Shown here: piece after piece, positions 26,719 through 36,068 of the stretch | Position numbering within the stretch: the first letter of the stretch is position 1 | How the letters are laid out: every line of letters begins with the position of its first letter | DNA from: Mojavia pulchra JT2-VF2 | Lineage (GTDB): Bacteria > Cyanobacteriota > Cyanobacteriia > Cyanobacteriales > Nostocaceae | Assembly (NCBI GenBank): GCA_019359325.1 | Contig: JAHHHN010000003.1 | Coordinates: 372,001 to 436,000 of the forward strand | Direction: 5' to 3' | DNA: 64,000 bases | The notes under the pieces: model-generated | The model's input: only the letters and a program-made list of their open reading frames with translations | What the model was told of the DNA's origin: nothing | The model's database searches: none | Program-made: the position numbers and the translations under genes

Positions 26719-29700
26719 ATGAGCCAGTATCTTGCTGAAGCAGAAGTTTTCGTCTTTCCCACATCATTTGCCCAGCAGCGATTGTGGTTTCTTGAGCAGT
26801 TGACACCAAACAATCCTGTTTATAATGTGGCGGCGGCACTTCGCCTCATCGGTTCGCTCAACTTAACTGCCTTAGAGCAAACATTCAACGAAATTGTCCA
26901 TCGCCACGAGGCTTTACGCACTACCTTTTTGATGGTAGAGGGACAACCAGTGCAAGCGATCGCACCTTGTTTAAAGATTCCCCTTCCCGTCATCAACTTA
27001 CAACATCTCTCACCAAATCAACGCCAAACCGAAGCCCAACGACTCGCAACCGCAGAAGCGCAACGTCCTTTCAATCTCATTACCGGGCCATTGCTGCGAG
27101 TGACGCTGCTACAACTCGATAAAGCAGAATATGTGTTGCTGCTGAATTTACATCACATCGTTGCTGATGGTTGGTCGATTGGCGTGCTTATTAAAGAATT
27201 AGAGGCATTATATAAAGCCTTTGTAGAAAATAAGCAATCGCCTCTACCAGAACTACCAATCCAGTATGCAGATTTCGCCGCATGGCAACGTGAATGGCTG
27301 ACGGGCGAAGTGTTGCAAACTCAGTTAACTTACTGGCAAAAGCAGTTAGACGGCATTTGTGTGCTGAATCTTCCCAGCGTTAGCGAAGCTCGCCGTAGGC
27401 ATCGCCTCCGCCCAGCAGTTTCAACCTACAAAGGTGCAAAACAATTTCTCCAACTACCGCAATCCTTAACTCAAACGCTAGAAGCACTTAGCCAGCAAGA
27501 AGGCGTTACCTTATTCATGACTCTGCTTGCAGCGTTTCAAACCTTGCTTTATCGCTATACCCAGCAAGAGGACATTGCAGTAGGTTCACCCATTGCCAAT
27601 CGCAACCGCAGCGAGATAGAAGGGTTAATTGGGTTTTTTGTTAACAGTTTGGTATTGCGTACCGATTTATCAGGTAACCCGACATTTCGAGAACTGTTGC
27701 AGCGAGTACGCGAGGTAACTTTGGGAGCTTATGCCCATCAAGATTTACCCTTTGAAAAGTTAGTGGAAGAACTGCACCAACAGCGTTCTTTAAGTCATCA
27801 TCCCTTATTCCAAGTTGTATTTAGCCTGCAAAACACTCCCATTAATGCCCTAGAATTACCTGAACTAACGCTTTCGCTGTTTGAGTTCGATAGTCAAACC
27901 GCAAAGATTGATTTAGAGTTTCACCTATGGCAAGAATTGGGTAATCTCAAAGCACAAGTCATCTATAGCAGCGATTTATTTGATGACATCACCATCACCC
28001 GAATGCTGGGACATTTCCAAACGCTGCTAGAAAGCATTGTCGCCAATCCCCAACAACGCTTGTGTGACTTGCCACTTTTAACACAGACACAACGCCAGCA
28101 GTTATTGATTGCATGGAATGACACCAAAAAAGACTATCTATACAACAAATGTTTTCATCAGTTGTTTGAAGCGCAAGTGAAACAAACTCCCGATGCTGTA
28201 GCAATAGTCTTTGAGGATAAGCAATTAACCTACCACGAACTAAATATTAGAGCGAATCAACTTGCCCATCACCTGCAACAACTGGGGGTAGTTCCAGATG
28301 CTTTAGTGGGTATCTGCCTAGAGCGTTCTTTAGAGATGATAGTTGGGCTGTTAGGCATCCTCAAGGCGGGTGGAGCATATCTGCCTTTAGATCCCAGCTA
28401 TCCTCAAGAGCGTCTTAACTTGATGCTAGAAGATGCGAAAGTCTCAGTATTACTAACTCAGCAACAATTTCTTGAGCGTTTGGGGAAGGTTGCGGTATCT
28501 GTGGTTTGCTTGGATAAGGATAGAAAAGCAATCGCTTGCCAAAGCCAGGAAGATCCCAGATGCTGCGTCACCTTTGACAATTTAGCTTATGTGATTTATA
28601 CCTCTGGCTCAACAGGCAAACCTAAAGGCGTTTTGATTCAGCATCAAGGACTTGCAAACTTAGCAGCAGCGCAGATTGAGGTTTTTAATTTGCAACCGAG
28701 TAACCGCATTCTGCAATTCGCATCATTGAGTTTCGATGCTGCAATTTTTGAAATTGTCATGGCATTGCAAACAGGAGCATCTCTTTATTTAGCAAAAAAA
28801 GAATCTCTGCTACCAGGGCAAAATTTACTGCAACTATTGCGCGAAAAAGCTATTACTCACGTCACTCTTCCGCCTGCGGTTTTAGCAGTTCTAACTCCAG
28901 AATCACTTCCTGCACTGCAAACTATTATTTGTGCAGGCGAATCTTGTGGCGAAGATATTGTCAAACGCTGGTGGAATTCTAGCCGTCGGTTTTTCAACGC
29001 TTACGGGCCGACTGAAGCCACTGTTTGGTCAACCGTTGCTGAAATTAAAAATACCGAAGAAAAACCGCCCATTGGTCGGGCGATCGCTAACGCTCAAATA
29101 TATATATTAGATAAACATTTACAACCTGTACCAATTGGAATTCCTGGCGAATTATACATTGGTGGCGATGGGCTAGCGCGAGGTTACCTTAATCGTCCAG
29201 AATTAACAACTGAAAAATTTATTCCCCATCCTTTTAGTAATCAAGAGGGAGCGCGACTTTATAAAACGGGTGATTTAGCCCGATATCGACCAGACGGTAA
29301 TATTGAATTTTTAGAACGTATTGACAATCAAGTAAAAATTCGCGGCTTTCGGATCGAGTTACAAGAGCTTGAAAAAGTCCTAAGTCAGCATCCAAATATA
29401 AAGCAAGTAGTAGTTATCGCTCAAGAAAATATGTCTGGCGATCGCCGCTTAGTAGCTTATATTGTACCCACTCAAAAACAGACACTAACAAATATTGAAC
29501 TGCGGGAATTCTTAAAACAAAAATTGCCAGAATACATGATACCTTCAGCTTTTATCATGTTAAATTCTCTGCCAATAACACCTCATGGTAAAGTAGATTA
29601 TCAGGCGCTCAAAGCAATTAAGAGCTTAACTAGCAGTTTAGTAGAACAAGCCGCACTCGCTCCTCGTAATTCAACCGAGTCTACACTAGCAAAAATTTGG

Positions 29701-30789
29701 ATTGAAGTTCTCAACCTTGAGCGTGTCAGTATTCAAGATAACTTCTTTGACCTTGGAGGAGATTCGCTGCTAGCTGTGCGCCTCATGAATCAAATAAACA
29801 AACAGTTAAAGCATAGCTTACCGCTATCTGCCTTATTTTTAAATCCCACAATTGAAAGTTTAGCGATCGCTATAAGCTCAGAAATAGATTCTTTACCTTG
29901 GTCTCCTTTAGTTGCAATTCAGCCTCATGGTTCAAATCCACCTTTTTTCTGTGTTCATCCCATTTTCGGCGTTGTCTTTCCTTATTACGAATTAGCTCAT
30001 CATTTGGGGAAAGAACAACCATTTTATGGATTACAACCTCTTGGGCTTGATGGAAAAACATCTCCATTAACTTGCATTCAGGAAATGGCTGCTCACTATA
30101 TTGAAGCATTGCGTAAAGTGCAGCCCCAAGGCCCTTATTTTTTAGGAGGTTGGTCTTTTGGAGGTTGGATTGCTTTTGAGATAGCTCAACAACTCCGTAA
30201 CTCTGGAGATGAAGTAGCTTTAGTTGCGGTGCTCGATACTTTAGCTCCAATTGACCGTAATAAACCCTCATTTAGCAAAAGTTTTAAGTTTATTATGACT
30301 ACAGTGGTGCGATATATATGGCCATTTTTTATTGATTACTTATTTATAATTATTGCATCTTACAAATTCAAAATTACTAAATTTAAGAAGCTTGTAAAAC
30401 GGTTAAAAATAAATTTATTTTCATCTTTAATTACAAGAAAAGCTGCCACAACCGAATTGATATCTGAAGAGTCTAAGTCACGAAATGTGAGTGAGTTAGC
30501 AATTTGCCCCATGCTGCGTGTTTTCTCTGCCAATAGTCAAGCAACTGTTAACTATACTCCGCAGGTTTACCCCAAGCGAATTACACTTTTGAGAACAAGC
30601 GACGAATCTAACATTAGCGAAGCAGATCCAAGTATGGGTTGGAATGAGCTAGCGCTTGGAGGAACGGAAATTCATCTGATTCCTGGTAATCACCTAACTA
30701 TGCTGAGAAAGCCGCATATCAAAGTTCTCGCTGAACAGTTAAGAGTTTGTATAGAGACCAAAGATGCAAGCCAATTAAATAAGGAATAA
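26719..30789 (+). CDS. Single-module nonribosomal peptide synthetase (C-A-T-TE)
   Basis: A 1356-residue NRPS. Condensation domain about 10-450 (HHIVADG near 145), adenylation domain about 470-990 (YTSGSTGKPKG near 624, NAYGPTE, LYKTGDLARY), carrier domain with the phosphopantetheine Ser in DNFFDLGGDSLLAVRL (about 1014), and type I thioesterase about 1085-1350 (GWSFGG near 1145, His in PGNHLTM). Reading GrsA-aligned positions by eye gives the specificity code D-A-F-T-I-A-A-V-W-K, close to aromatic (Phe/Tyr) codes; this is tentative. A leading C domain implies an acyl or peptidyl donor from elsewhere. No other NRPS/PKS, MbtH or tailoring gene is adjacent. A short repeat appears inserted at about residues 220-230. 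Confidence 0.95.
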   Translation: MSQYLAEAEVFVFPTSFAQQRLWFLEQLTPNNPVYNVAAALRLIGSLNLTALEQTFNEIVHRHEALRTTFLMVEGQPVQAIAPCLKIPLPVINLQHLSPNQRQTEAQRLATAEAQRPFNLITGPLLRVTLLQLDKAEYVLLLNLHHIVADGWSIGVLIKELEALYKAFVENKQSPLPELPIQYADFAAWQREWLTGEVLQTQLTYWQKQLDGICVLNLPSVSEARRRHRLRPAVSTYKGAKQFLQLPQSLTQTLEALSQQEGVTLFMTLLAAFQTLLYRYTQQEDIAVGSPIANRNRSEIEGLIGFFVNSLVLRTDLSGNPTFRELLQRVREVTLGAYAHQDLPFEKLVEELHQQRSLSHHPLFQVVFSLQNTPINALELPELTLSLFEFDSQTAKIDLEFHLWQELGNLKAQVIYSSDLFDDITITRMLGHFQTLLESIVANPQQRLCDLPLLTQTQRQQLLIAWNDTKKDYLYNKCFHQLFEAQVKQTPDAVAIVFEDKQLTYHELNIRANQLAHHLQQLGVVPDALVGICLERSLEMIVGLLGILKAGGAYLPLDPSYPQERLNLMLEDAKVSVLLTQQQFLERLGKVAVSVVCLDKDRKAIACQSQEDPRCCVTFDNLAYVIYTSGSTGKPKGVLIQHQGLANLAAAQIEVFNLQPSNRILQFASLSFDAAIFEIVMALQTGASLYLAKKESLLPGQNLLQLLREKAITHVTLPPAVLAVLTPESLPALQTIICAGESCGEDIVKRWWNSSRRFFNAYGPTEATVWSTVAEIKNTEEKPPIGRAIANAQIYILDKHLQPVPIGIPGELYIGGDGLARGYLNRPELTTEKFIPHPFSNQEGARLYKTGDLARYRPDGNIEFLERIDNQVKIRGFRIELQELEKVLSQHPNIKQVVVIAQENMSGDRRLVAYIVPTQKQTLTNIELREFLKQKLPEYMIPSAFIMLNSLPITPHGKVDYQALKAIKSLTSSLVEQAALAPRNSTESTLAKIWIEVLNLERVSIQDNFFDLGGDSLLAVRLMNQINKQLKHSLPLSALFLNPTIESLAIAISSEIDSLPWSPLVAIQPHGSNPPFFCVHPIFGVVFPYYELAHHLGKEQPFYGLQPLGLDGKTSPLTCIQEMAAHYIEALRKVQPQGPYFLGGWSFGGWIAFEIAQQLRNSGDEVALVAVLDTLAPIDRNKPSFSKSFKFIMTTVVRYIWPFFIDYLFIIIASYKFKITKFKKLVKRLKINLFSSLITRKAATTELISEESKSRNVSELAICPMLRVFSANSQATVNYTPQVYPKRITLLRTSDESNISEADPSMGWNELALGGTEIHLIPGNHLTMLRKPHIKVLAEQLRVCIETKDASQLNKE
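27377..27405. repeat. 29-bp GC-rich repeat inside the NRPS C domain
   Basis: GCGTTAGCGAAGC...GTAGGCATCGC reads SVSEARRRHRL in place of the short RPRP-type linker normally found between LNLP and the TYKGA segment. It has the look of a dispersed Nostoc-type repeat inserted in frame. Confidence 0.55.
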
Positions 30790-30835
30790 TATTCAGGCGT
30801 TTGCTTAGGCACTGAGGCGCAAGTAAGAAAACAAG

Positions 30836-32202
30836 TTAACGGTACTTAAACAAAACAGAAAAGTAAAAAAGGCTAAAATGGTTAAATAGCATAGCTTTCA
30901 CATTGAAAGAAGCTTATGAAAGAAACCACTCCCGCAGCAATGCCGCCATGCTTTGAAAGATGGTGTCAAAAATTTGATGATGTGTTTACTCATAAGGCTC
31001 AAAAAAGAGAGTTTAGACACTATGTAGGGGGATTACTGGGTGAAAGTGAGAGAAAAAACCTGTTTCAGATGGCAGAGAATGCTGTAGGCGTGACTTACCA
31101 CCGATTACACCACTTTTTAACTGAAGCACAGGAGTCTAGTGAGCAGGTAAATGAGCGTCGGTTAAAGATCATGAACAAGTGTAGCCAGACGAGAATTAGT
31201 AGAGGCTTTAGCTTAATAATTGATGATTCTGGACATAGAAAAAGTGGTAATTTTACGGCTGGCGTAGGGAGACAGTATATCGGAGAAATTGGCAAAATAG
31301 ATTTAGGAATAGTAGTGGTAACAACGCATTTATACGATGCAAGAAAAAGCGTACCGTTAGATATCGAGTTATATCAGCACGCTGATTCTTTAGTAAACGG
31401 AAAACAAGACCCCCTATTTGAAAAGAAGCCAGAACTAGCAATCAAGTTAATAGATAAAACTATTAACAGAAAATATCAACCAGGGATAGTAATTGTAGAT
31501 GCAGGATATGGCAACAATACATCCTTCTTATTAGAGCTAGAGAAAAGGCAATTAAAGTATCTAGGTGGATTAGCGAAAAATCGCAAAGTCATTATCAATG
31601 GCGTTCAAGAGATTCAAAAAACAATTAGATTGGATGAATTAGCAAAACTCATACCCCAAGAGGCTTTTACAGAAATTCAAATCGAGTTAAATAAACCCAA
31701 AACACTATGGGTAGCAACTAAAGAAGTAGAAATATCAGGTTTAAGTGGAAAGCGAAATATCGCTATCGTCATGAATGCTTCGGCTTTCTCTAATGCCACT
31801 GATATCGACTATTTCATCACCAATGTTTCACCATCAATTGTCACTCCACAATGGATAGTTGAGACATATTGCCAAAGAAATTGGGTAGAAGTTTTTTACA
31901 GAGAAGCCAAGGGATGGTTAGGACTCAAAGAATATCAAGTTCGAGATCAAAGGAGTTTACTGCGCCATTTTATTCTAGTTTTCTGTGCCTACACTTTTAT
32001 TCTTTGGCATCAGTTGACTGGTGGATTAAGACGAAGGTGGGCGAATAAACCTTTGAATACTTTTACTGAGGCTTTAGAGGCATTTAGAACAGCCATGTCT
32101 TTCCGATTTTTTAATTGGTTGCTCTTAAATAGTGACCTGTTCGCTTTTTATAAAGCCAGTTTGGGCTATATTTGGGCTTGATTTTTGTTTAAGTACCGTT
32201 AA
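30836..32202. mobile_element. Intact IS701-family insertion sequence
   Basis: A 1367-bp element bounded by perfect 20-bp inverted repeats (30836-30855 and 32183-32202), containing CGGTACTTAAACAAAA and its complement. Both ends begin with TTAA, so the true terminal repeat could be 16 bp with a TTAA target duplication. It carries one complete transposase gene and lies 46 bases after the NRPS stop. Confidence 0.9.
30916..32181 (+). CDS. IS701 family transposase
   Basis: A 421-residue DDE transposase. The first catalytic Asp lies in LIIDDSGHRKSG, the second in GIVIVDAGYGNN, and the Glu in the Y-x2-R-x3-E-x6-K-like block CQRNWVEVFYREAKGWLG. It is full length with no internal stop, so it could be active. 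ATG 30916 lies 60 bases inside the left inverted repeat. Confidence 0.92.
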   Translation: MKETTPAAMPPCFERWCQKFDDVFTHKAQKREFRHYVGGLLGESERKNLFQMAENAVGVTYHRLHHFLTEAQESSEQVNERRLKIMNKCSQTRISRGFSLIIDDSGHRKSGNFTAGVGRQYIGEIGKIDLGIVVVTTHLYDARKSVPLDIELYQHADSLVNGKQDPLFEKKPELAIKLIDKTINRKYQPGIVIVDAGYGNNTSFLLELEKRQLKYLGGLAKNRKVIINGVQEIQKTIRLDELAKLIPQEAFTEIQIELNKPKTLWVATKEVEISGLSGKRNIAIVMNASAFSNATDIDYFITNVSPSIVTPQWIVETYCQRNWVEVFYREAKGWLGLKEYQVRDQRSLLRHFILVFCAYTFILWHQLTGGLRRRWANKPLNTFTEALEAFRTAMSFRFFNWLLLNSDLFAFYKASLGYIWA

Positions 32203-32341
32203 GAAAAAATTTCTGACTTAGCTCAAAATCCCTATTTATGAGGCTTTTCATCTGCCAATGTTTCGCAACTTCCTTGCTCGGTCGGGGCCTAGAGCTACCC
32301 TCTTAGGTGCGATGTAGGATGTTAGGCAGGAGTTCGTTGAA

Positions 32342-32800
32342 ATGGGTAAGCTGGTACTGCCAAATTTTCAGGGTAAGCAAATGGGGCAAGTAATAGTTAC
32401 CCTTACTGTTACAAATCGAATTGATCAAGTGTTAGCTCAACGAGGTTTCATTTCTGTGCAGGAAGTTCGCTCTTGTACCCTAGATGATGTTTTAGTGGAT
32501 ACGGGTGCAACGTTGCTGTGCTTACCTGCTACCATTATTAGTCAATTAGGTTTAGTCCAAGGTGGAGAAGCTCAGGTAGAGATTGCGGCTGGAGTACAGC
32601 AGGGGCGAATTTTCCGAGATGTGGAACTTTCTATTGGAGAACGTCAAGGCACTTTTGATTGTTTGGAACTCACGGACGTTCCCTATGCTCTTTTGGGTGT
32701 AACGCCAATGGAAGTTCTAGGGCTAGAACCAGACCTGAAAAATCGGAAGTTGCGAGTTTTGCCGATGAATTCTGAGCAAACCTATCTGAGTATTTTGTAA
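32342..32800 (+). CDS. Retroviral-like aspartic protease family protein
   Basis: A 152-residue protein with one aspartic protease motif, VLVDTGATLLCLP, and a C-terminal LLGVTPMEVLGL block, as in clan AA single-domain proteases that act as dimers. Cyanobacterial members are common small soluble proteins of unknown target. ATG 32342 is kept because AGGAG lies 9 bases upstream; the in-frame ATG 32381 (MGQVIVTLTV) matches the usual family start and is an alternative. Confidence 0.75.
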   Translation: MGKLVLPNFQGKQMGQVIVTLTVTNRIDQVLAQRGFISVQEVRSCTLDDVLVDTGATLLCLPATIISQLGLVQGGEAQVEIAAGVQQGRIFRDVELSIGERQGTFDCLELTDVPYALLGVTPMEVLGLEPDLKNRKLRVLPMNSEQTYLSIL

Positions 32801-32844
32801 GCGATCGCTTCACATTTAATCATATTTAATATTCAAAGGGTTTG

Positions 32845-33486
32845 CTATTCGTAGGCTGCTGAATGCTCTGTTACCCATCCTCGAAATAGACGGATGAGAG
32901 CGTTTTCTTTTGTCGTTTTCTTCAATTCTAAAAATCTTTCAATATCAGATGGAGTTAATAACGAAAGAGCAATGCTACGATCGCAACTTTGATATTGCTT
33001 ATTTTCTAGGTGATACATTGTTAAAGTTTGCCCATCGTAGCGCCACACTTCAGGTACACCGAGATCTGCATAAATATCGAGTCGATTAATCGAACTACTG
33101 GTAATATCAATTTCAATTGCTAAATCTGGTGGTGGATCTTTGCTCAGGTCAATTTGCTCTTTGTCCCAGACAGCCTGTTCATTTTGAATGTAGTAACATT
33201 GATCTGGCTCTAAACCCCGCGCCAAATCTTCGCGATCGCACGTCCTAGACCCTAAACTGCGAATTTCGATTTCCAACTCCTCTGTTATCGCTTCAACCAA
33301 CCGTCCCAGAAGTTTTTTGTAGCTTTCATGTGGGTCTAACGGCATTTTGATTTCTAACAAACCCCGGTCATAGGTTAGCCGCATCGCTGGCTGCTGCTCA
33401 AAGTCTTTTACTAAAGACTGATAAGTTTGCCAGCTAATATTATTGAGTAAAACCCGATCCGGACTCTGAATTAATATTGCCGTCAT
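32845..33486 (-). CDS. Uma2 family endonuclease (DUF820)
   Basis: A 213-residue member of the Uma2 PD-(D/E)XK-like family, second copy in the window. Blocks include ISWQTYQSLVKDF, RLTYDRGLLEIKMP, GLEPDQCYYIQN and PPDLAIEIDITSSSI with the acidic catalytic positions. ATG 33486 (MTAILIQSPDRV) is chosen; the frame stays open 31 codons further upstream, but those residues are not family-like. It lies downstream of the carbonic anhydrase gene on the same strand with 121 bases between. Confidence 0.85.
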   Translation of the reverse strand: MTAILIQSPDRVLLNNISWQTYQSLVKDFEQQPAMRLTYDRGLLEIKMPLDPHESYKKLLGRLVEAITEELEIEIRSLGSRTCDREDLARGLEPDQCYYIQNEQAVWDKEQIDLSKDPPPDLAIEIDITSSSINRLDIYADLGVPEVWRYDGQTLTMYHLENKQYQSCDRSIALSLLTPSDIERFLELKKTTKENALIRLFRGWVTEHSAAYE

Positions 33487-33607
33487 GGGTATGAGGGGTG
33501 ACAGGTGAACAACGTCCTTTTCTTTTATTGATTTTAATACTTCAATATTGCAGCTAAACAGTTTAGTACTATGCTGCATCGGACAGTTGGTTCACGTCTT
33601 GGCTACT

Positions 33608-34312
33608 TCAAGTAATAATTGTCACCCTCCCAGTATCCAAGTCGTAACGACCTCCGACGATTTTTAATCTGCTGGACTGTAGTTGTTCAGCTAAAATGTG
33701 CGATCGCTTCAATAGTTCAATTTGATATTGCACATTTGCCACCACAGCGTTTTCAACTGCGTCACCTGACTGATTTTTTACCTTGTCTACGGCAGGCTTA
33801 ATTGCTTTAACAAAGGTACTAATATCGCCAAGCAGCGCTTCGTTTTGGACAGCGGCGGTAACTGCTCCACATCGTTCATGACCCAGTACCATTAGCAGTG
33901 GAGTACCTAGCAGGGCAACCGCATATTCAATGCTGCCAACGGCTTCAGGTATGGCAATATTCCCAGCAATCCGAACATCAAAGATATCTCCGATGCCTTG
34001 ATCGAAAACAATTTCGGCGGGTACTCGTGAATCCGCACAACTGAGGATGGTTGCAAATGGATGTTGTGCTTGAGCGACTTCCTGCAACCGCGCCGCCGAT
34101 TGATCGGGGTATTGGGGTTGATGCTGAACAAATCGCTGATTTCCCTCTATCAGCTTTTGCAATGCTGCATCGGGACTGAGGGATTGAGGGTTGTTGTCCG
34201 AGGGCAATTCGGCAGCTTTAGCTTGTTTAACCTGCCAGAGTAAATCGCTGGCAGTCATCATGACACCAAATGCCCCCATGACTCCTAACCTCAAGAAGTC
34301 ACGACGTTCCAT
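33608..34312 (-). CDS. Exported beta-carbonic anhydrase
   Basis: A 234-residue beta-class carbonic anhydrase with an N-terminal Tat-type signal (MERRDFLRLGVMGAF, then a hydrophobic stretch ending near AKA). The zinc ligands are seen in SCADSRVP (Cys, Asp/Arg dyad) and GHERCGAV (His, Cys). It interconverts CO2 and bicarbonate outside the cytoplasmic membrane, as proposed for EcaB-type enzymes. It follows sbtA and sbtB, so it can supply or recapture bicarbonate for SbtA. ATG 34312 is chosen at the RR motif; ATG 34333 is an alternative. Confidence 0.9.
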   Translation of the reverse strand: MERRDFLRLGVMGAFGVMMTASDLLWQVKQAKAAELPSDNNPQSLSPDAALQKLIEGNQRFVQHQPQYPDQSAARLQEVAQAQHPFATILSCADSRVPAEIVFDQGIGDIFDVRIAGNIAIPEAVGSIEYAVALLGTPLLMVLGHERCGAVTAAVQNEALLGDISTFVKAIKPAVDKVKNQSGDAVENAVVANVQYQIELLKRSHILAEQLQSSRLKIVGGRYDLDTGRVTIIT

Positions 34313-34340
34313 GAAATGCTTCTTAAGATCCATGATTTTC

Positions 34341-34652
34341 TTATAACGACGCTACACATTTTACAGAGCGAATCTCCATTACATCTGAGATGTAACAAGT
34401 ACCGCCAAACTTGTTAAGCAGTGGTCTGATATTTTCTACAACAGGCTTGAGTTGCTCTGGCATACAAAACGCGATGATGTATACATTATCGAGCATCGTC
34501 ATGTCTAAATCTTCTGCCGTACCTCGTAATCCTTTACCAGCCACATCTCGAATTACAGCATGACCATTTACGCCTGACTTGTCTAAACTATCTAAAATTT
34601 TGCTCAGTTCAAACGAGTTGGCGATAATTTCTATCTTTTTAACTACGTGCAT
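34341..34652 (-). CDS. sbtB: PII-like bicarbonate regulator SbtB
   Basis: A 103-residue PII-fold protein directly after sbtA. The strands MHVVKKIEIIANSFEL, NGHAVIRDVAGKG, NVYIIAFCMPEQL and GGTCYISDVMEI follow the PII ferredoxin-like pattern. SbtB binds cyclic AMP and adenine nucleotides and inhibits SbtA at low energy charge. The C-terminus reads IRSVKCVASL and lacks the CGPxGC redox loop known from Synechocystis SbtB. ATG 34652 lies 4 bases after the sbtA stop. Confidence 0.85.
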   Translation of the reverse strand: MHVVKKIEIIANSFELSKILDSLDKSGVNGHAVIRDVAGKGLRGTAEDLDMTMLDNVYIIAFCMPEQLKPVVENIRPLLNKFGGTCYISDVMEIRSVKCVASL

Positions 34653-34656
34653 ATTA

Positions 34657-35631
34657 TTACCTCCAAAACAGGTTAATTCCGTACAGATATAACGGAATTC
34701 CCACAATAATATTGAATGGAAATGTCACTGCCAGAGCGGTAGAAACGTACAGGCTAGGATTTGCCTCTGGAACAGTCATCCGCATTGCCGCTGGGACAGC
34801 GATGTAAGAGGCGCTGGCACACAGTACAGCGAACAGTAGCGAATCTCCCTTAGGCGCACCGATGAATTTAGCGATTACCAACCCAATGCCTGCATTAAGT
34901 ATTGGAATTAGTATGGCAAATGAGATCAGGAAAACTCCGGTTTTTTGCAAGTCTTTAATTCTTCTGGCAGCGACTAGTCCCATATCGAGTAAAAAGAACG
35001 TGAGAACCCCATAAAACAACCCCTGAGTAAAGGGTTCTAAAACTTGCCAACCATGTTCTCCTGTCAATACGCCAATCAGGAGGCTACCAACCAGAAGAAA
35101 GACTGAACTATTAAGAAATGCTTCTTGTAACACTTCTGGCCAGGACAAATCCCGCTTGCCATCGACTGTAAATATATTCACCAGGATAAGACCGACAATG
35201 ATGGCTGGAGATTCCATGAGGGCAAGGGCTGCGACCATGTAGCCATCAAAATGAATACCAAGCTCAGTTAAAAAAGCACTAGCCGTGATGAAGGTGACAG
35301 CACTGATAGAACCGTAAGTTGCAGCGATCGCGGCGGCATCATAAGTATCCAGCTTCAGCTTCAGGATAAAAAAGGTGTAAATTGGGACAAAACAAGCCAT
35401 CAACATCGCTGCCAAGAGCGTGAGAACTACTTCCTGAGTGATGCCACTTTTAATCAATTCTACCCCGCCTTTGAAACCAATCGCAAACAGCAGATAAAGC
35501 GAGAAAACTTTGGGCACGGGGGCAGGAATCTCTAAATCGGACTTGACAAAAACAGCAGTCATCCCCAGAAAGAAAAACAAGATTGGCGGATTCAGGATGT
35601 TGGATATGATTAAGCTACCATCCATATTCAT
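34657..35631 (-). CDS. sbtA: Sodium-dependent bicarbonate transporter SbtA
   Basis: A 324-residue inner-membrane protein with about ten hydrophobic segments in two inverted halves. Landmarks are NPPILFFFLGMTAVFVKSDLEIP, FAIGFKGGVELIKSG, TYGSISAVTFITASAFL (ion/bicarbonate site) and ASASYIAVPAAMRM. It takes up bicarbonate with sodium as part of the CO2-concentrating mechanism. It is shorter than the 374-residue Synechocystis protein, mainly in the cytoplasmic loop. First gene of the unit sbtA-sbtB-carbonic anhydrase. Confidence 0.93.
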   Translation of the reverse strand: MNMDGSLIISNILNPPILFFFLGMTAVFVKSDLEIPAPVPKVFSLYLLFAIGFKGGVELIKSGITQEVVLTLLAAMLMACFVPIYTFFILKLKLDTYDAAAIAATYGSISAVTFITASAFLTELGIHFDGYMVAALALMESPAIIVGLILVNIFTVDGKRDLSWPEVLQEAFLNSSVFLLVGSLLIGVLTGEHGWQVLEPFTQGLFYGVLTFFLLDMGLVAARRIKDLQKTGVFLISFAILIPILNAGIGLVIAKFIGAPKGDSLLFAVLCASASYIAVPAAMRMTVPEANPSLYVSTALAVTFPFNIIVGIPLYLYGINLFWR

Positions 35632-36068
35632 CCCTCCTTATGTTGGTGAAACTGGCAATTCAAGAAACTTTGCATCTTAAAAAAATTAACGATTGACTCA
35701 TGATGTATCGTGTATTGCTACCCCATGTCAATTGGGTGTTTTAAACGTAATTAGATACATTAATGAGCTTAGTATGCTTACAAAGTTTAATGAAAGTAGT
35801 TTGAAATAGCTGAGAAAAGCTGTGTTTTTGTATTTTTAAATATTAGGCGATCCCTTGTTGCAAAACTCAGATATTCTTTATCTATAAGCCCTTTATCGGC
35901 GGTTAATTATCTATTTTTTGGCCTTTTATAAGAAGTCTATTGGTAAAAACTAGAATTTCTTGAGTTGCTTTTGTTTTGGTCACGAGGATTACCTTACACC
36001 TTCTTTAATAATTCTTTTAAAGTAATTATCTTCAGATTAATAGCCAAGAATTTCATTTTTAAATTAGG
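35632..36068. other. Upstream region of sbtA
   Basis: 437 AT-rich bases between the 3' end of the coiled-coil gene and sbtA. On the minus strand a TTGACA (35731-35726) is followed 17 bases later by ATACAT, a weak promoter candidate within a near-palindrome CCCAATTGACATGGGG. A regulator of CcmR/CmpR type would be expected to bind here, but no clear site was identified. Confidence 0.35.
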
